From: an uncultured Prevotellaceae bacterium
Lineage (GTDB): Bacteria > Bacteroidota > Bacteroidia > Bacteroidales > Bacteroidaceae
Direction of reading: 5' to 3'
Assembly: GCA_947168395.1 (NCBI GenBank)
Contig: CAMVLT010000042.1
Location: forward strand, 1 to 33,453
Length of the DNA: 33,453 nucleotides
Position 1 is the first letter of the stretch. Each line of letters begins with the position of its first letter. A program made the position numbers and the translations under genes. Below, piece after piece: positions 14,398 through 22,407 of the stretch. A model generated the notes under the pieces. That model did not search any database and was not told where the DNA came from. It saw only the letters and a list, made by a program, of their open reading frames with translations.

Positions 14398-16437
14398 TTA
14401 CCATAATTGCAGGCGCTTTTCTTTCGGAATATACATTTTATCGCCCTCCTTTATGCCGAAGGCTTCATACCAGGCATCGATGTGAGGCAAGGCTCCGTTC
14501 ACGCGCCAGCGTCCCAGTGAGTGAGGGTCGCTCTTGGTGCGGTTGCGTATTTCGGCCTCGGTTATGTTGCCAGCCCACACGCCAGCGTAGGCCAAGAAGA
14601 AACGCTGGTCGGCAGTGAGTCCGTCGATGACGGGCAGCGGATTGTTCTTGGTGGCGTTCTTGAAGGCAGCGTAAGCCACCTGCAGTCCTCCGTGGTCGGC
14701 CAGGTTCTCGCCCAGCGTCAGCCGTCCGTTGGCTTTCAGGTCGGGCAGTACGTCAATCTGCGAGAAGAAGTCGGCATACTTGTCAGTCCGTTCTGTAAAG
14801 TTCTTTCCATCGCTTTCCTTCCACCAGTCGTGCATGTTTCCCTCCTTGTCGAACTGACGTCCCTGGTCGTCAAATCCGTGGGTCATCTCGTGGCCTATCA
14901 CCACGCCGATGGCACCGTAGTTGAAGGCATCGTCGGCCGTCATGTCGAAGAACGGAACTTGCAGAATACCAGCCGGGAAGCAGATTTCGTTCGTGGTAGG
15001 GTTGTAGTACGCGTTCACGGTCTGCGGCGTCATGTACCAGTCGTCTATGTCGACGGGCTTTCCAGCCATGTGGTCGATGTAGTACTCGTTCCAGAACTTC
15101 AAGTTCTCAATGTGGTTCTCATAGTAAGATTTTTTCGGGTCTACGGTCATCTTTGTTATGTCAATCCATTTGTCGGGATAGCCCACTTTCACGTAGAAGG
15201 TGTTCAGCTTCAGCAGGGCGTTCACTTTCGTCGAGTCGTCCATCCACTCCTGCGCGGCTATACGCTCGCCCAGGGCTATCTGCAGGTTCTTCACCAGCTT
15301 CACCATGCGCTCCTTGGCAGCAGCGGGGAAGTACTTCTTCACATAGATGCGCCCCAAGGCCTGACCCATAGCCCCCTGCACCTGACTGGTAGCGCGGCGC
15401 CACAGCGGATGGTCCTGCTTGCGGCCTGTCATCGTGCGGCCGAAGAAGTCGAAGTTGGCCTCGCGCACCTCGTCGTTCAGGTAGCTGGCTGCACTCACGA
15501 TGACCCCCCATTCCATGTAGTCGCGATACTCGGCGGGCTTAATCTTGGCCAGCAGGTCGTTGGTGCCCTCCATAAAGGCGGGCTGGCCTACCACCAGTTC
15601 CTGCATGTACTGGCTCTTCAGTCCTGAGGCGTTCATCACCTGCTCCAGCTTCAGGTTCGGGTACTTCGAGTTGAACTCCTGCAGGGTCATCTTGTTGTAG
15701 TTGGCCTGCGGGTCGCGCAGTTCTGTACGGCTCTTCGACACCTTGGCCAGTGCCAGTTCCAGTTTCCATACGTTCTGCATTTTCTTGGTAGCTTGGCCCT
15801 TGCTGAACCCGAACAGCTGGAACATGCGTACGATGTGCTTCTTGTAAGCCTCGCGAATCTTTGTCGTGGCTTCGTCGGTCTCTAAATAGTAGTCCTTCTG
15901 CCCCAATGTAAGGCCCCCCTGATTGACGCTCAGTATGTTTTGCGAGGCGTTCTTCTCGTCGGCTCCCAATCCTGCGTTGTAGAACTCAGAGTCGCCATAC
16001 TTAGCCATCTCCAGCTGCACGTCGAACAGCTGCTGCAGCGTCTTGGCAGCCTCCAGCTTCTTGATAATCGGCATGACGGGCTGCAGTCCTTCCTGCTCGC
16101 GGCGGGCCGAGTCCATGGCCAGTTTGTAGTAGTCCGAGAGTTTCTGCTCAATGGTGCCCTGCTGATAGGTGCCCGTTTCCAGTTCCTTCAGGATGCTGTT
16201 GATACGTTTGTTGTTGTCCTCGCCCAGACGGTCGAACGAACCGAACCGTGAGTAGGCAGCTGGCAGCGGGTTGGCCTTCATCCATCCGCCGCAAGCGTAC
16301 TCGTAGAAATCGTCGCCAGCCTTGGCGCTGGTGTTCATGTCGGCCAGATTGATACCCGACTTCAAGGGTTCATCGGCCATGGCTGTCATCGACATCACCG
16401 ACATCGTTAACATCATCAGTAAGTTTCTTTTTTTCAT
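14398..16437 (-). CDS. pepO: M13 family zinc metallopeptidase (PepO/neprilysin-like)
   Basis: The 679-residue protein starts with a signal peptide (MKKRNLLMMLTMSVMSMTAMA, cleavage before DEPLKSG), so it acts outside the cytoplasm. The N-terminal M13 domain begins at about 40 (DDFYEYACGGWMKANPLPA). The catalytic gluzincin motif is HEMTH (516-520) in GVVIGHEMTHGFDDQGRQFD. The third zinc ligand is Glu577 in GENLADHGG, and the substrate-binding NAYYNP is at 475-480. The length is typical. It starts 9 bases after the ABC-F gene and probably shares its transcript, although the two are not functionally related in an obvious way. A hairpin terminator follows. Family members cleave small peptides; the natural substrate here is unknown. 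Confidence 0.95.
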   Translation of the reverse strand: MKKRNLLMMLTMSVMSMTAMADEPLKSGINLADMNTSAKAGDDFYEYACGGWMKANPLPAAYSRFGSFDRLGEDNNKRINSILKELETGTYQQGTIEQKLSDYYKLAMDSARREQEGLQPVMPIIKKLEAAKTLQQLFDVQLEMAKYGDSEFYNAGLGADEKNASQNILSVNQGGLTLGQKDYYLETDEATTKIREAYKKHIVRMFQLFGFSKGQATKKMQNVWKLELALAKVSKSRTELRDPQANYNKMTLQEFNSKYPNLKLEQVMNASGLKSQYMQELVVGQPAFMEGTNDLLAKIKPAEYRDYMEWGVIVSAASYLNDEVREANFDFFGRTMTGRKQDHPLWRRATSQVQGAMGQALGRIYVKKYFPAAAKERMVKLVKNLQIALGERIAAQEWMDDSTKVNALLKLNTFYVKVGYPDKWIDITKMTVDPKKSYYENHIENLKFWNEYYIDHMAGKPVDIDDWYMTPQTVNAYYNPTTNEICFPAGILQVPFFDMTADDAFNYGAIGVVIGHEMTHGFDDQGRQFDKEGNMHDWWKESDGKNFTERTDKYADFFSQIDVLPDLKANGRLTLGENLADHGGLQVAYAAFKNATKNNPLPVIDGLTADQRFFLAYAGVWAGNITEAEIRNRTKSDPHSLGRWRVNGALPHIDAWYEAFGIKEGDKMYIPKEKRLQLW

Positions 16438-16446
16438 GTTGTTATG

Positions 16447-18390
16447 TTAATTTGTTAAACCTTCTAATTCTTCCGATAGCTGTCCCCATCGCTCTACTTC
16501 TTCGTCCATGGCTCTCTTGGTGGTGGTGTATTCCGTCACCAGCGTCATGTCGGCTGCGTTCTCGGGAATCATCATCAGCTGGTCCAGTTCCTTTAAGCGG
16601 TTTTCCATCTGCTCAATCTTCTGCTCGGAAGCCTTCACGGCCTTCTCGGCTTTCGCTATGCGCCGCTGCTGTTCCTTGTGGGCGGCATAGTTGTTTTTGG
16701 GCGACTCGGGGATTGGGCTTTTCTCTTTTGTCTCGCGAGACGTTTGAGACGTTTGAGACGCTTGGGTTCCCAACTGGTTCAACTCCTGAATCTTCCGTTC
16801 GCGCAGGAAGTCGTAGATGCCGCCTAAGTGCTCGCGTACACGACCGCCTCCGAACTCATAGACCTTGGTGACCAGTCCGTCAAGGAACTCACGGTCGTGG
16901 CTGACGATGATGGCGGTGCCGTCGAACGCCCGGATGGCCTCTTTCAGCACGTCCTTCGATGCCATGTCGAGGTGGTTGGTTGGCTCGTCGAGTATCAGCA
17001 GGTTCACCGGCTCCAGCAGCAGCTTTATCATGGCCAGACGGCTGCGTTCGCCGCCGCTGAGCACCTTCACTTTCTTGTCGGCATTTTCGCCGCCGAACAT
17101 GAAGGCCCCCAAGATGTCGTTGATGCGCAGCCTGACGTCGCCTTTCGCTACGTTGTCTATCGTCTGGAACACCGTCAGCGACTCGTCCAACAGCTGAGCC
17201 TGGTTCTGGGCGAAGTAACCTATCTGGATATTGTGACCCACCTTCAGCGAGCCTTCAAAGGGTATCTCGTCCATGATGCACTTGACGAGTGTGGATTTTC
17301 CTTCGCCGTTCTTGCCCACGAAGGCCACCTTCTCGCCACGCTTGATGGTCAGGTTTACGTGGTCGAAGACAAGGTGGTTGTACTCCTTTTTCACCTCCTC
17401 GCAGATGACGGGATAGTCGCCGCTTCGCAGGCAGGGCGGAAACTTCAGGTGCATGGCGGCGTTGTCAACCTCGTCCACCTCTATGGGCACAATCTTCGCC
17501 AGCTGCTTCACCTTCTGCTGAACCTGCACGGCCTTGGTGGCCTGATAGCGGAAGCGTTCGATGAAGGCCTTCATGTCGGCAATCTCTTTCTGCTGGTTCT
17601 CGTAAGCCCTCAGCTGCTGCTCGCGCCGCTCCTTGCGCAGGGTGACGTATTCGTCGTACTTCACGTGGTAGTCGATGACCCGTCCGCAAGAGATTTCCAA
17701 GGTGCGGTTCGTCACGTTGTTGATGAACGCGCGGTCGTGGCTCACCAGCACTACGGCTGAGGATGAGGTTGCCAGGAACTGTTCTAACCACTGTATAGAC
17801 TCAATGTCGAGGTGGTTGGTAGGCTCGTCGAGCAGCAACACGTCGGGTTTCTGCAGCAGTATCTTCGCCAGTTCTATCCGCATGCGCCAGCCGCCGGAAA
17901 ATTCTCCAGACCACCGCTCCAAATCGGTGTACTGGTATCCGAGTCCGAACAGCGTCCGTTCCAGTTCGCCCTCGCGTCTGTCGGCTCCCATCATCAGGTA
18001 CCGCTCGTGCTCGGTGGTGTAGCGTTCCACCAACTGCATGTACTCCTCGCTCTCATAGTCGGTACGCTCGCTCAACTGTCGCTCCAACTGCTCCACATGG
18101 GCTTTCAGGTCGGCTATGTGTGCAAAGGCTTTCTGGGCTTCCTCGCGGACGGTCGTGTTGTCCTGCAGGTTCATCACCTGCGGCAGGTAGCCTATGGTGC
18201 AGCCGTTGGGTACGACCACGTTACCCGCTGTCGGCGCCTGCTGCCCACAGAGTATTTTTAGCATTGTCGACTTGCCCGCTCCGTTCTTTCCCACCAATGC
18301 TATGCGGTCACGGGGATTGATGACGAAATTAACGTCGGCAAACAGCGGTTTCACGCCGAATTCTACCTTTAGTCCTTCTACGGAAATCAT
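16447..18390 (-). CDS. ABC-F family ATPase
   Basis: The start at 18390 (MISVEGLKVEFG) is chosen over an upstream in-frame ATG because that one would lie on the -7 promoter element. The 647-residue protein has two ATP-binding cassettes without membrane domains: Walker A GKNGAGKST (34-42), FSGGWRMRIELAK and LLLDEPTNHLD in the first; GKNGEGKST, LSGGERSRLAM and LILDEPTNHLD in the second. A linker with many basic residues lies between them, as expected for ribosome-binding ABC-F proteins. A C-terminal coiled coil (about 580-647) is of the Uup/YheS type. Such proteins act on stalled ribosomes or in translation control; this one is probably housekeeping rather than a resistance factor. A run TQASQTSQTSRE before the coiled coil is encoded by a 9-bp repeat. 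Confidence 0.93.
   Translation of the reverse strand: MISVEGLKVEFGVKPLFADVNFVINPRDRIALVGKNGAGKSTMLKILCGQQAPTAGNVVVPNGCTIGYLPQVMNLQDNTTVREEAQKAFAHIADLKAHVEQLERQLSERTDYESEEYMQLVERYTTEHERYLMMGADRREGELERTLFGLGYQYTDLERWSGEFSGGWRMRIELAKILLQKPDVLLLDEPTNHLDIESIQWLEQFLATSSSAVVLVSHDRAFINNVTNRTLEISCGRVIDYHVKYDEYVTLRKERREQQLRAYENQQKEIADMKAFIERFRYQATKAVQVQQKVKQLAKIVPIEVDEVDNAAMHLKFPPCLRSGDYPVICEEVKKEYNHLVFDHVNLTIKRGEKVAFVGKNGEGKSTLVKCIMDEIPFEGSLKVGHNIQIGYFAQNQAQLLDESLTVFQTIDNVAKGDVRLRINDILGAFMFGGENADKKVKVLSGGERSRLAMIKLLLEPVNLLILDEPTNHLDMASKDVLKEAIRAFDGTAIIVSHDREFLDGLVTKVYEFGGGRVREHLGGIYDFLRERKIQELNQLGTQASQTSQTSRETKEKSPIPESPKNNYAAHKEQQRRIAKAEKAVKASEQKIEQMENRLKELDQLMMIPENAADMTLVTEYTTTKRAMDEEVERWGQLSEELEGLTN
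16737..16763. repeat. Nonamer array GAGACGTTT/GAGACGCTT in the ABC-F gene
   Basis: Three 9-bp units: gagacgttt, gagacgttt, gagacgctt. In the gene they are read on the opposite strand and encode QASQTSQTS, in the linker before the C-terminal coiled coil. The same family occurs at 18496, 18818 and 21991. Confidence 0.85.
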
Positions 18391-18408
18391 CGTTTTTCCT
18401 AATTTGGT

Positions 18409-18441
18409 GCAAAGGTACAAAAAAAGCCTGCCTATACCAAA
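18409..18441 (-). promoter_or_regulatory. Promoter of the ABC-F gene
   Basis: On the minus strand, TTTG (18441-18438), 20 bases, then TACCTTTGC (18417-18409). This is a full match to the Bacteroidetes sigma factor consensus. The ATG at 18390 is about 19 bases downstream of the -7 element. Confidence 0.8.
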
Positions 18442-18495
18442 TTATTCGTATTTAACTTGCAGTTAATTTTTGTAAACAGCTGTCTTGACTGCCTC

Positions 18496-18846
18496 AAGCG
18501 TCTCAAGCGTCTCAGCGTCTTTTTTCGTAAAACTCACACAGCGGCAGAGCGGAGTGGTAGAAGTGTGGTCTTTGTTGATAATTTTCATAAAACCTTTCGA
18601 TGGCTGAAACCCGTCTGAAAAGCCCATTTCTGCAACGTTTGAGTTTACCGTAAGTAAACCCGGAGTTTACCCTACCCAAACCCCCAGTTTACCCTACCTA
18701 AACCCGGAGTTTGCACGGAGCAAAGTTGAGAGGCGGTTTTCGGAGGTTTCTAATGTAAATTTATATATAAGGTACGCGCATGGTGGCGGGCTGGCCATCC
18801 GCCCGTGTGCAATTCGGAAAAAGACGCTGAGACGCTTGAGACGCTT
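18496..18846. mobile_element. 351-bp segment bounded by perfect 29-bp inverted repeats (MITE-like)
   Basis: Left end 18496-18524 and right end 18818-18846 are exact reverse complements over 29 bases. Each consists of two 9-bp AAGCGTCTC units, a partial third, and a T-run. Inside lies repeat copy B (18570-18728). No coding frame worth naming and no clear target-site duplication is seen, so calling it a non-autonomous mobile element is inference. Most of the 635-base gap 18391-19025 is made of this segment plus two promoters and repeat array C. Confidence 0.55.
18570..18728 (+). repeat. Dispersed ~158-bp element, copy B, with four 22-bp palindromic units
   Basis: Contiguous 22-bp units at 18641-18662, 18663-18684, 18685-18706 and 18707-18728. 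The first three contain GTTTAC-N5-STAAAC-like or CAAAC variants. The last is the diverged end unit gtttgcacggagcaaag. Order, unit length, end unit and 71-base leading flank match copy A at 1752-1909 in the opposite orientation. Confidence 0.75.
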
Positions 18847-18913
18847 AGACCCCGTTTACAAATATTAACGGCAAGTTTGGGGCGAAAGATTAGGCGGCGT
18901 CCCGATTTTTTTG

Positions 18914-18922
18914 TACCTTTGC
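18914..18922 (+). promoter_or_regulatory. -7 element of the msrC-tex unit
   Basis: TACCTTTGC matches the TAnnTTTG consensus. No good -33 TTTG is seen at the right distance (only ttagg at 18890-18894). If used, the 5' leader is about 95 bases and contains repeat array C. Confidence 0.6.
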
Positions 18923-18956
18923 ATCAACAATCACACAGACGCGTGAGGCGAGTGAC

Positions 18957-19015
18957 CCACCCGTAGGCAAACTCCACCTTTGCCGTAAGCAATCACCCCA
19001 CCTTACCGTAAGTAA
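18957..19015 (+). repeat. Repeat array C: three 13-bp dyads every 23 bases in the msrC leader
   Basis: cacccgtaggcaa (18957), ttgccgtaagcaa (18980) and ttaccgtaagtaa (19003) are spaced exactly 23 bases apart. The last two are imperfect palindromes and share the core CCGTAAG with the first unit of array B. The last ends 10 bases before the msrC start codon. Confidence 0.6.
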
Positions 19016-19025
19016 ATGTAACATA

Positions 19026-19487
19026 ATGATGGAAAAGAAAGAAAAGTACGAGGCATTCCTGCCGCAGCTGCAGGCACTCATTGAAGGCGAACACGACGAG
19101 ACGGCGGTGCTAGCCAACGCGTCGGCAGCACTCGCTACCGAGTTCGGATGGTTCTGGACTGGGTTTTACGTCGTGCGAGGCGACGAGCTGCTTGTAGGCC
19201 CCTTCCAAGGCACGGTGGCCTGCTACCATATAGGCTTCGGGCGCGGCGTCTGCGGCACAGCCTGGCAGCAGCGCGCCACGCAGGTAGTGCCCGACGTGGA
19301 AGCCTTCCCTGGTCATATAGCCTGCTCGTCGCTGTCACGCTCCGAGATTGTAGTCCCGCTGTTCAGTCAACAGGGCGACGTCAAGGCCGTGCTCGACATC
19401 GACAGCAAGGAGCTGGGAACCTTCGACCAGACCGACCGCGAGTACTTGGAACAGGCAGCGGCTATCATTGCACGCCAGATTTATTAA
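19026..19487 (+). CDS. msrC: Free methionine-(R)-sulfoxide reductase (GAF domain)
   Basis: This enzyme reduces free L-methionine-R-sulfoxide in the cytoplasm. The 153-residue protein is a single GAF domain with the family landmarks GWFWTGFYV, GPFQG, GRGVCGTAW, VPDVEAFPGHIAC, SEIVVP and VLDIDS. The three functional cysteines are present as C66, C76 and C100, with the same spacing (10 and 24) as Cys84/94/118 of the E. coli enzyme, so it should be active. The second Met is an equally possible start. It is separated from tex by 27 bases and is likely co-transcribed. Its leader carries repeat array C. Confidence 0.93.
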   Translation: MMEKKEKYEAFLPQLQALIEGEHDETAVLANASAALATEFGWFWTGFYVVRGDELLVGPFQGTVACYHIGFGRGVCGTAWQQRATQVVPDVEAFPGHIACSSLSRSEIVVPLFSQQGDVKAVLDIDSKELGTFDQTDREYLEQAAAIIARQIY

Positions 19488-19514
19488 CTCAGACGAACCG
19501 AAACCCTACAGATT

Positions 19515-21671
19515 ATGCCATTTTCACGACTCATATCCGAACGGCTCAACATCGCAGAGAAGAATGTAGCCGGCACACTGGCCCTCCTCGACGAGGGTTG
19601 CACCATACCCTTTATAGCCCGCTACCGCAAGGAGCGCACGGGCGGACTGGACGAAGTACAGATAGCAGCCATCAGCGACACCTACGAGCGGCTGAAAGAG
19701 GTGCTGAAACGTAAGGAAACCATTGTCAAAACCATCAGCGACCAGGGCAAGATGACGCCCGAACTGCAGAAACGCATCGAAGCGACGTGGGATGCCACCG
19801 AACTGGAGGACATCTACCTGCCCTACCGTCCCAAGCGCCGCACACGTGCCCAGGTAGCCCGTGAGCAAGGCTTGGAACCGCTGGCCGAAACACTGCTGCT
19901 GCAGCGCGAGCGAGACCCCGAGAACGCAGCACTCGCCTTCGTCAACGACGAGGTGCCCGACGCGGAGGCTGCCATCAAGGGCGCTCAGGACATCATAGCC
20001 GAGAAGGTGAGCGAGGACGAGCACAGCCGACAGCAGGTGAGAGGCGCCTTCCGGCGGCAGGCCGTCATCACGTCGAAGGTGGTGAAAGCCAAGGCCGACA
20101 CCGACGAGGCAGCCAAGTACAGCGACTACTTCGACTGGCAGGAACCCCTGAAACGCTGCTCCAGCCACCGCCTGCTGGCCATGCGCAGGGGCGAAGCCGA
20201 GGGCATATTGCGGCTCAGCATTTCGCCCGACGACGATGAGTGCATAGAGCGCCTGCAGCGCAACTTCGTCTATGGTCACACACCCTGCGGACGGCTGGTG
20301 GCCGAGGCGGTGGAGGACGGGTACCGGCGGCTGCTCAAACCGAGCATCGAGACCGAGTTTACTAATCTGAGCAAGGAGCAGGCCGACGAGGAAGCCATCC
20401 GAGTGTTTGCCGAGAACCTGCGCCAGCTGCTGCTGTCGGCTCCGCTTGGCCAGAAGCGCGTCATGGGTATCGACCCAGGCTTCCGTACGGGGTGCAAGGT
20501 GGTGTGTCTCGACGCGCAGGGCAACCTGCTCCACCATGAAGCCATCTTCCCTCACCCGCCCGTTAACCACCGCATGCAAGCCACCGTACACCTGCAGCAG
20601 ATGATTTCGCAGTACCGCATAGAGGCCATCGCAATAGGAAACGGAACGGCGAGCCGCGAGACCAAGGCATTCGTCGAGGATACCGTCAAGGCGCTCCCCT
20701 CTACTGTAAGAGAGGGGTCGGGAGTGAGGCTTTTCGTGGTCAGCGAAGACGGAGCCTCTGTCTACTCCGCCTCGAAGACCGCCCGCGAAGAGTTTCCCGA
20801 CGAGGACGTCACCGTGCGCGGAGCTGTCTCGATAGGCCGCCGACTGATGGACCCGCTGGCCGAACTTGTCAAGATTGACCCCAAGAGCATCGGCGTTGGG
20901 CAGTATCAGCACGACGTAGACCAGGCGAAGCTGAAGCACTCGCTCGACCAGACGGTGGAAAGCTGCGTCAACCTGGTGGGCGTCAATGTGAACACGGCCT
21001 CGCAGCATCTGTTGCAGTACGTCAGCGGACTCGGACCGGCACTGGCCAAGAACATCGTCGACTACCGCAGCCAGAACGGCCCGTTCACACAGCGGGCGCA
21101 GCTGAAGAAGGTGCCACGGCTCGGACCGGCCGCCTTTGAGCAGTGTGCCGGCTTCCTGCGCATACCAGGGGCCAAGAATCCGCTCGACAACTCAGCCGTA
21201 CATCCCGAGAGTTACAAGATTGTGGAACAGATGGCCAGCGACCTGCATTGCACGGTGGCCGACCTGATAAGCAACAAAGCCAAGCGCGATGCCATAGACC
21301 TGAAACGATATGTGACCGCCGAGACGGGACTGCCCACGCTGACCGACATCATGAAGGAGCTGGAGAAGCCCGGACGCGACCCCCGCGAGCAGATTGAGGA
21401 GTTTGAGTTTGCCAAGGGCATTGAGACCGTTGACGACTTGGAGGAGGGCATGGAGCTGCCAGGCATCGTGACCAACATCACCAACTTCGGAGCCTTTGTC
21501 GACATCGGTGTGCATCAGGACGGACTCGTACACGTCTCGCAGCTGGCCGACAAATACGTGAAAGACCCTAACTCCGTGGTGAAACTTCACCAGCACGTCA
21601 GGGTACGCGTGATTCAGATTGACCGTCGCCGGGGACGTATCTCGCTGTCGATGAAAGGGCTATCGTCCTAA
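19515..21671 (+). CDS. tex: Tex family RNA-binding protein (transcription accessory factor)
   Basis: The 718-residue protein has the full Tex layout: an N-terminal helical region (IARYRKERTGGLDEVQ), a YqgF/RNase H-like domain (VMGIDPGFRTGCKV, about 316-330), helix-hairpin-helix repeats (NTASQHLLQYVSGLGPALA), and a C-terminal S1 domain (about 645-718, GIVTNITNFGAFVDIGVHQDGLVHVS). Conserved LAELVKIDPKSIGVGQYQHDV is intact. Tex binds RNA and affects transcription and stress survival in other bacteria. Between the RNase H-like segments the loop ALPSTVREGSGV is encoded by a GC-rich palindrome (20694-20717), in place of a short variable loop. The stop overlaps the stop of the convergent LytTR gene by 12 bases. 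Confidence 0.95.
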   Translation: MPFSRLISERLNIAEKNVAGTLALLDEGCTIPFIARYRKERTGGLDEVQIAAISDTYERLKEVLKRKETIVKTISDQGKMTPELQKRIEATWDATELEDIYLPYRPKRRTRAQVAREQGLEPLAETLLLQRERDPENAALAFVNDEVPDAEAAIKGAQDIIAEKVSEDEHSRQQVRGAFRRQAVITSKVVKAKADTDEAAKYSDYFDWQEPLKRCSSHRLLAMRRGEAEGILRLSISPDDDECIERLQRNFVYGHTPCGRLVAEAVEDGYRRLLKPSIETEFTNLSKEQADEEAIRVFAENLRQLLLSAPLGQKRVMGIDPGFRTGCKVVCLDAQGNLLHHEAIFPHPPVNHRMQATVHLQQMISQYRIEAIAIGNGTASRETKAFVEDTVKALPSTVREGSGVRLFVVSEDGASVYSASKTAREEFPDEDVTVRGAVSIGRRLMDPLAELVKIDPKSIGVGQYQHDVDQAKLKHSLDQTVESCVNLVGVNVNTASQHLLQYVSGLGPALAKNIVDYRSQNGPFTQRAQLKKVPRLGPAAFEQCAGFLRIPGAKNPLDNSAVHPESYKIVEQMASDLHCTVADLISNKAKRDAIDLKRYVTAETGLPTLTDIMKELEKPGRDPREQIEEFEFAKGIETVDDLEEGMELPGIVTNITNFGAFVDIGVHQDGLVHVSQLADKYVKDPNSVVKLHQHVRVRVIQIDRRRGRISLSMKGLSS
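20696..20717. repeat. GC-rich palindrome in frame inside tex
   Basis: Arms cccctct (20696-20702) and agagggg (20711-20717) flank an 8-base loop, and tcgggag follows. This is the same design as the palindromes at 1259-1277 and 1352-1372. It encodes part of a surface loop in Tex. Confidence 0.6.
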
Positions 21672-22385
21672 GAACTTGGCCTCGATGTAGCGGTTGAACG
21701 CCTCCCTGTAGCTGTCGCCGATGGGCAGGTAGGTGTCGGCATCGAGGATGACACGGTTCTTGTTCACCTCCTGAATTTTGTCGAGGTTTACAATGTAGGA
21801 GCGGTGTATGCGCATGAAGTTCTGCGGCAGCCGCTCCTCCAATGCTTTCATGGCCAGCAGCGTGACAATAGGCTTGGGCTGGCTTTCCAAGTGCAGCTTC
21901 AGGTACTCCGACATTCCCTCCACATAGCGTATGTCGTGAATGGCAACCTTCACTACCCGGTAATCCGTCTTCACGAATATGTCGCCACCCGTCTCAAGCG
22001 TCTCATGCGTCTCATGCGTCGTACCTCTTACCTCCAACCTCTCCTTCACCCGGTTGGCCGCCCGCATGAAGTCCTGCAGTCCGAACGGTTTGAGCAGGTA
22101 GTCGACCGCATCGACCTTGAAGCCCTCGACGGCATACTCCGAGTAAGCCGTAGTAAAGACCACGAGCGGCGGCACGGTGAGCGACTTGACAAACTCCATG
22201 CCGCTGAGGTCGGGCATGTTGATGTCGCAGAAAATGGCATCCACCGTCTCACGGTTCAGTATTTCCATGGCTTCGAGGGCACTCTGACACTGGCCGGCCA
22301 CTTGCAGGAACGGCACTTTGCCTATATATGCGACGAGTTGCTGGAGTGCCAGAGGCTCGTCGTCGATGGCGAGAACTTTTATCAT
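21660..22385 (-). CDS. LytTR-type response regulator
   Basis: The 241-residue protein has an N-terminal receiver domain: acidic pair D8-D9, phosphoacceptor D54 in FCDINMPDLSG, T79 and K99 in YLLKPF. A C-terminal LytTR DNA-binding domain runs from about 137 to 236 (IRYVEGMSEYLKL, NFMRIHRSYIVNL). The linker, residues 121-134 (GTTHETHETLETGG), is encoded by a 9-bp repeat. It starts 22 bases after the histidine kinase stop, so the two form a LytS/LytR-like pair in which the kinase should phosphorylate D54. The probable target is its own operon, including the secreted beta-helix protein; no LytTR site was identified. Confidence 0.95.
   Translation of the reverse strand: MIKVLAIDDEPLALQQLVAYIGKVPFLQVAGQCQSALEAMEILNRETVDAIFCDINMPDLSGMEFVKSLTVPPLVVFTTAYSEYAVEGFKVDAVDYLLKPFGLQDFMRAANRVKERLEVRGTTHETHETLETGGDIFVKTDYRVVKVAIHDIRYVEGMSEYLKLHLESQPKPIVTLLAMKALEERLPQNFMRIHRSYIVNLDKIQEVNKNRVILDADTYLPIGDSYREAFNRYIEAKFLGR
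21991..22019. repeat. Nonamer array GTCTCAAGC/GTCTCATGC in the LytTR gene
   Basis: gtctcaagc, gtctcatgc, gtctcatgc and a final partial unit. Relative to the gene it is in the opposite orientation to the array in the ABC-F gene, so the same family encodes THETHETLET here and QTSQTS there. Confidence 0.85.
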
Positions 22386-22407
22386 TTTTTACGCTGTTTC
22401 TTTTATT

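Noticed and set aside
18391..18420. Upstream ATG at 18420 as the ABC-F start
   Set aside because: It would place the start codon upstream of the -7 element; the ATG at 18390 gives the family N-terminus.
18641..18728. The 22-bp arrays as CRISPR repeats
   Set aside because: The units are contiguous with no unique spacers, differ from each other, and no cas gene is nearby.
18761..18775. tatatataaggtac also present inside metA (5242-5255)
   Set aside because: A shared 14-base A/T-rich string without any surrounding similarity; most likely chance.
19524..21008. Long open frame (494 codons) on the minus strand opposite tex
   Set aside because: It is a shadow of tex, which has clear domain matches. 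The antisense product has no recognisable motif, and neighbouring long antisense frames have the same origin in GC-rich codon use.
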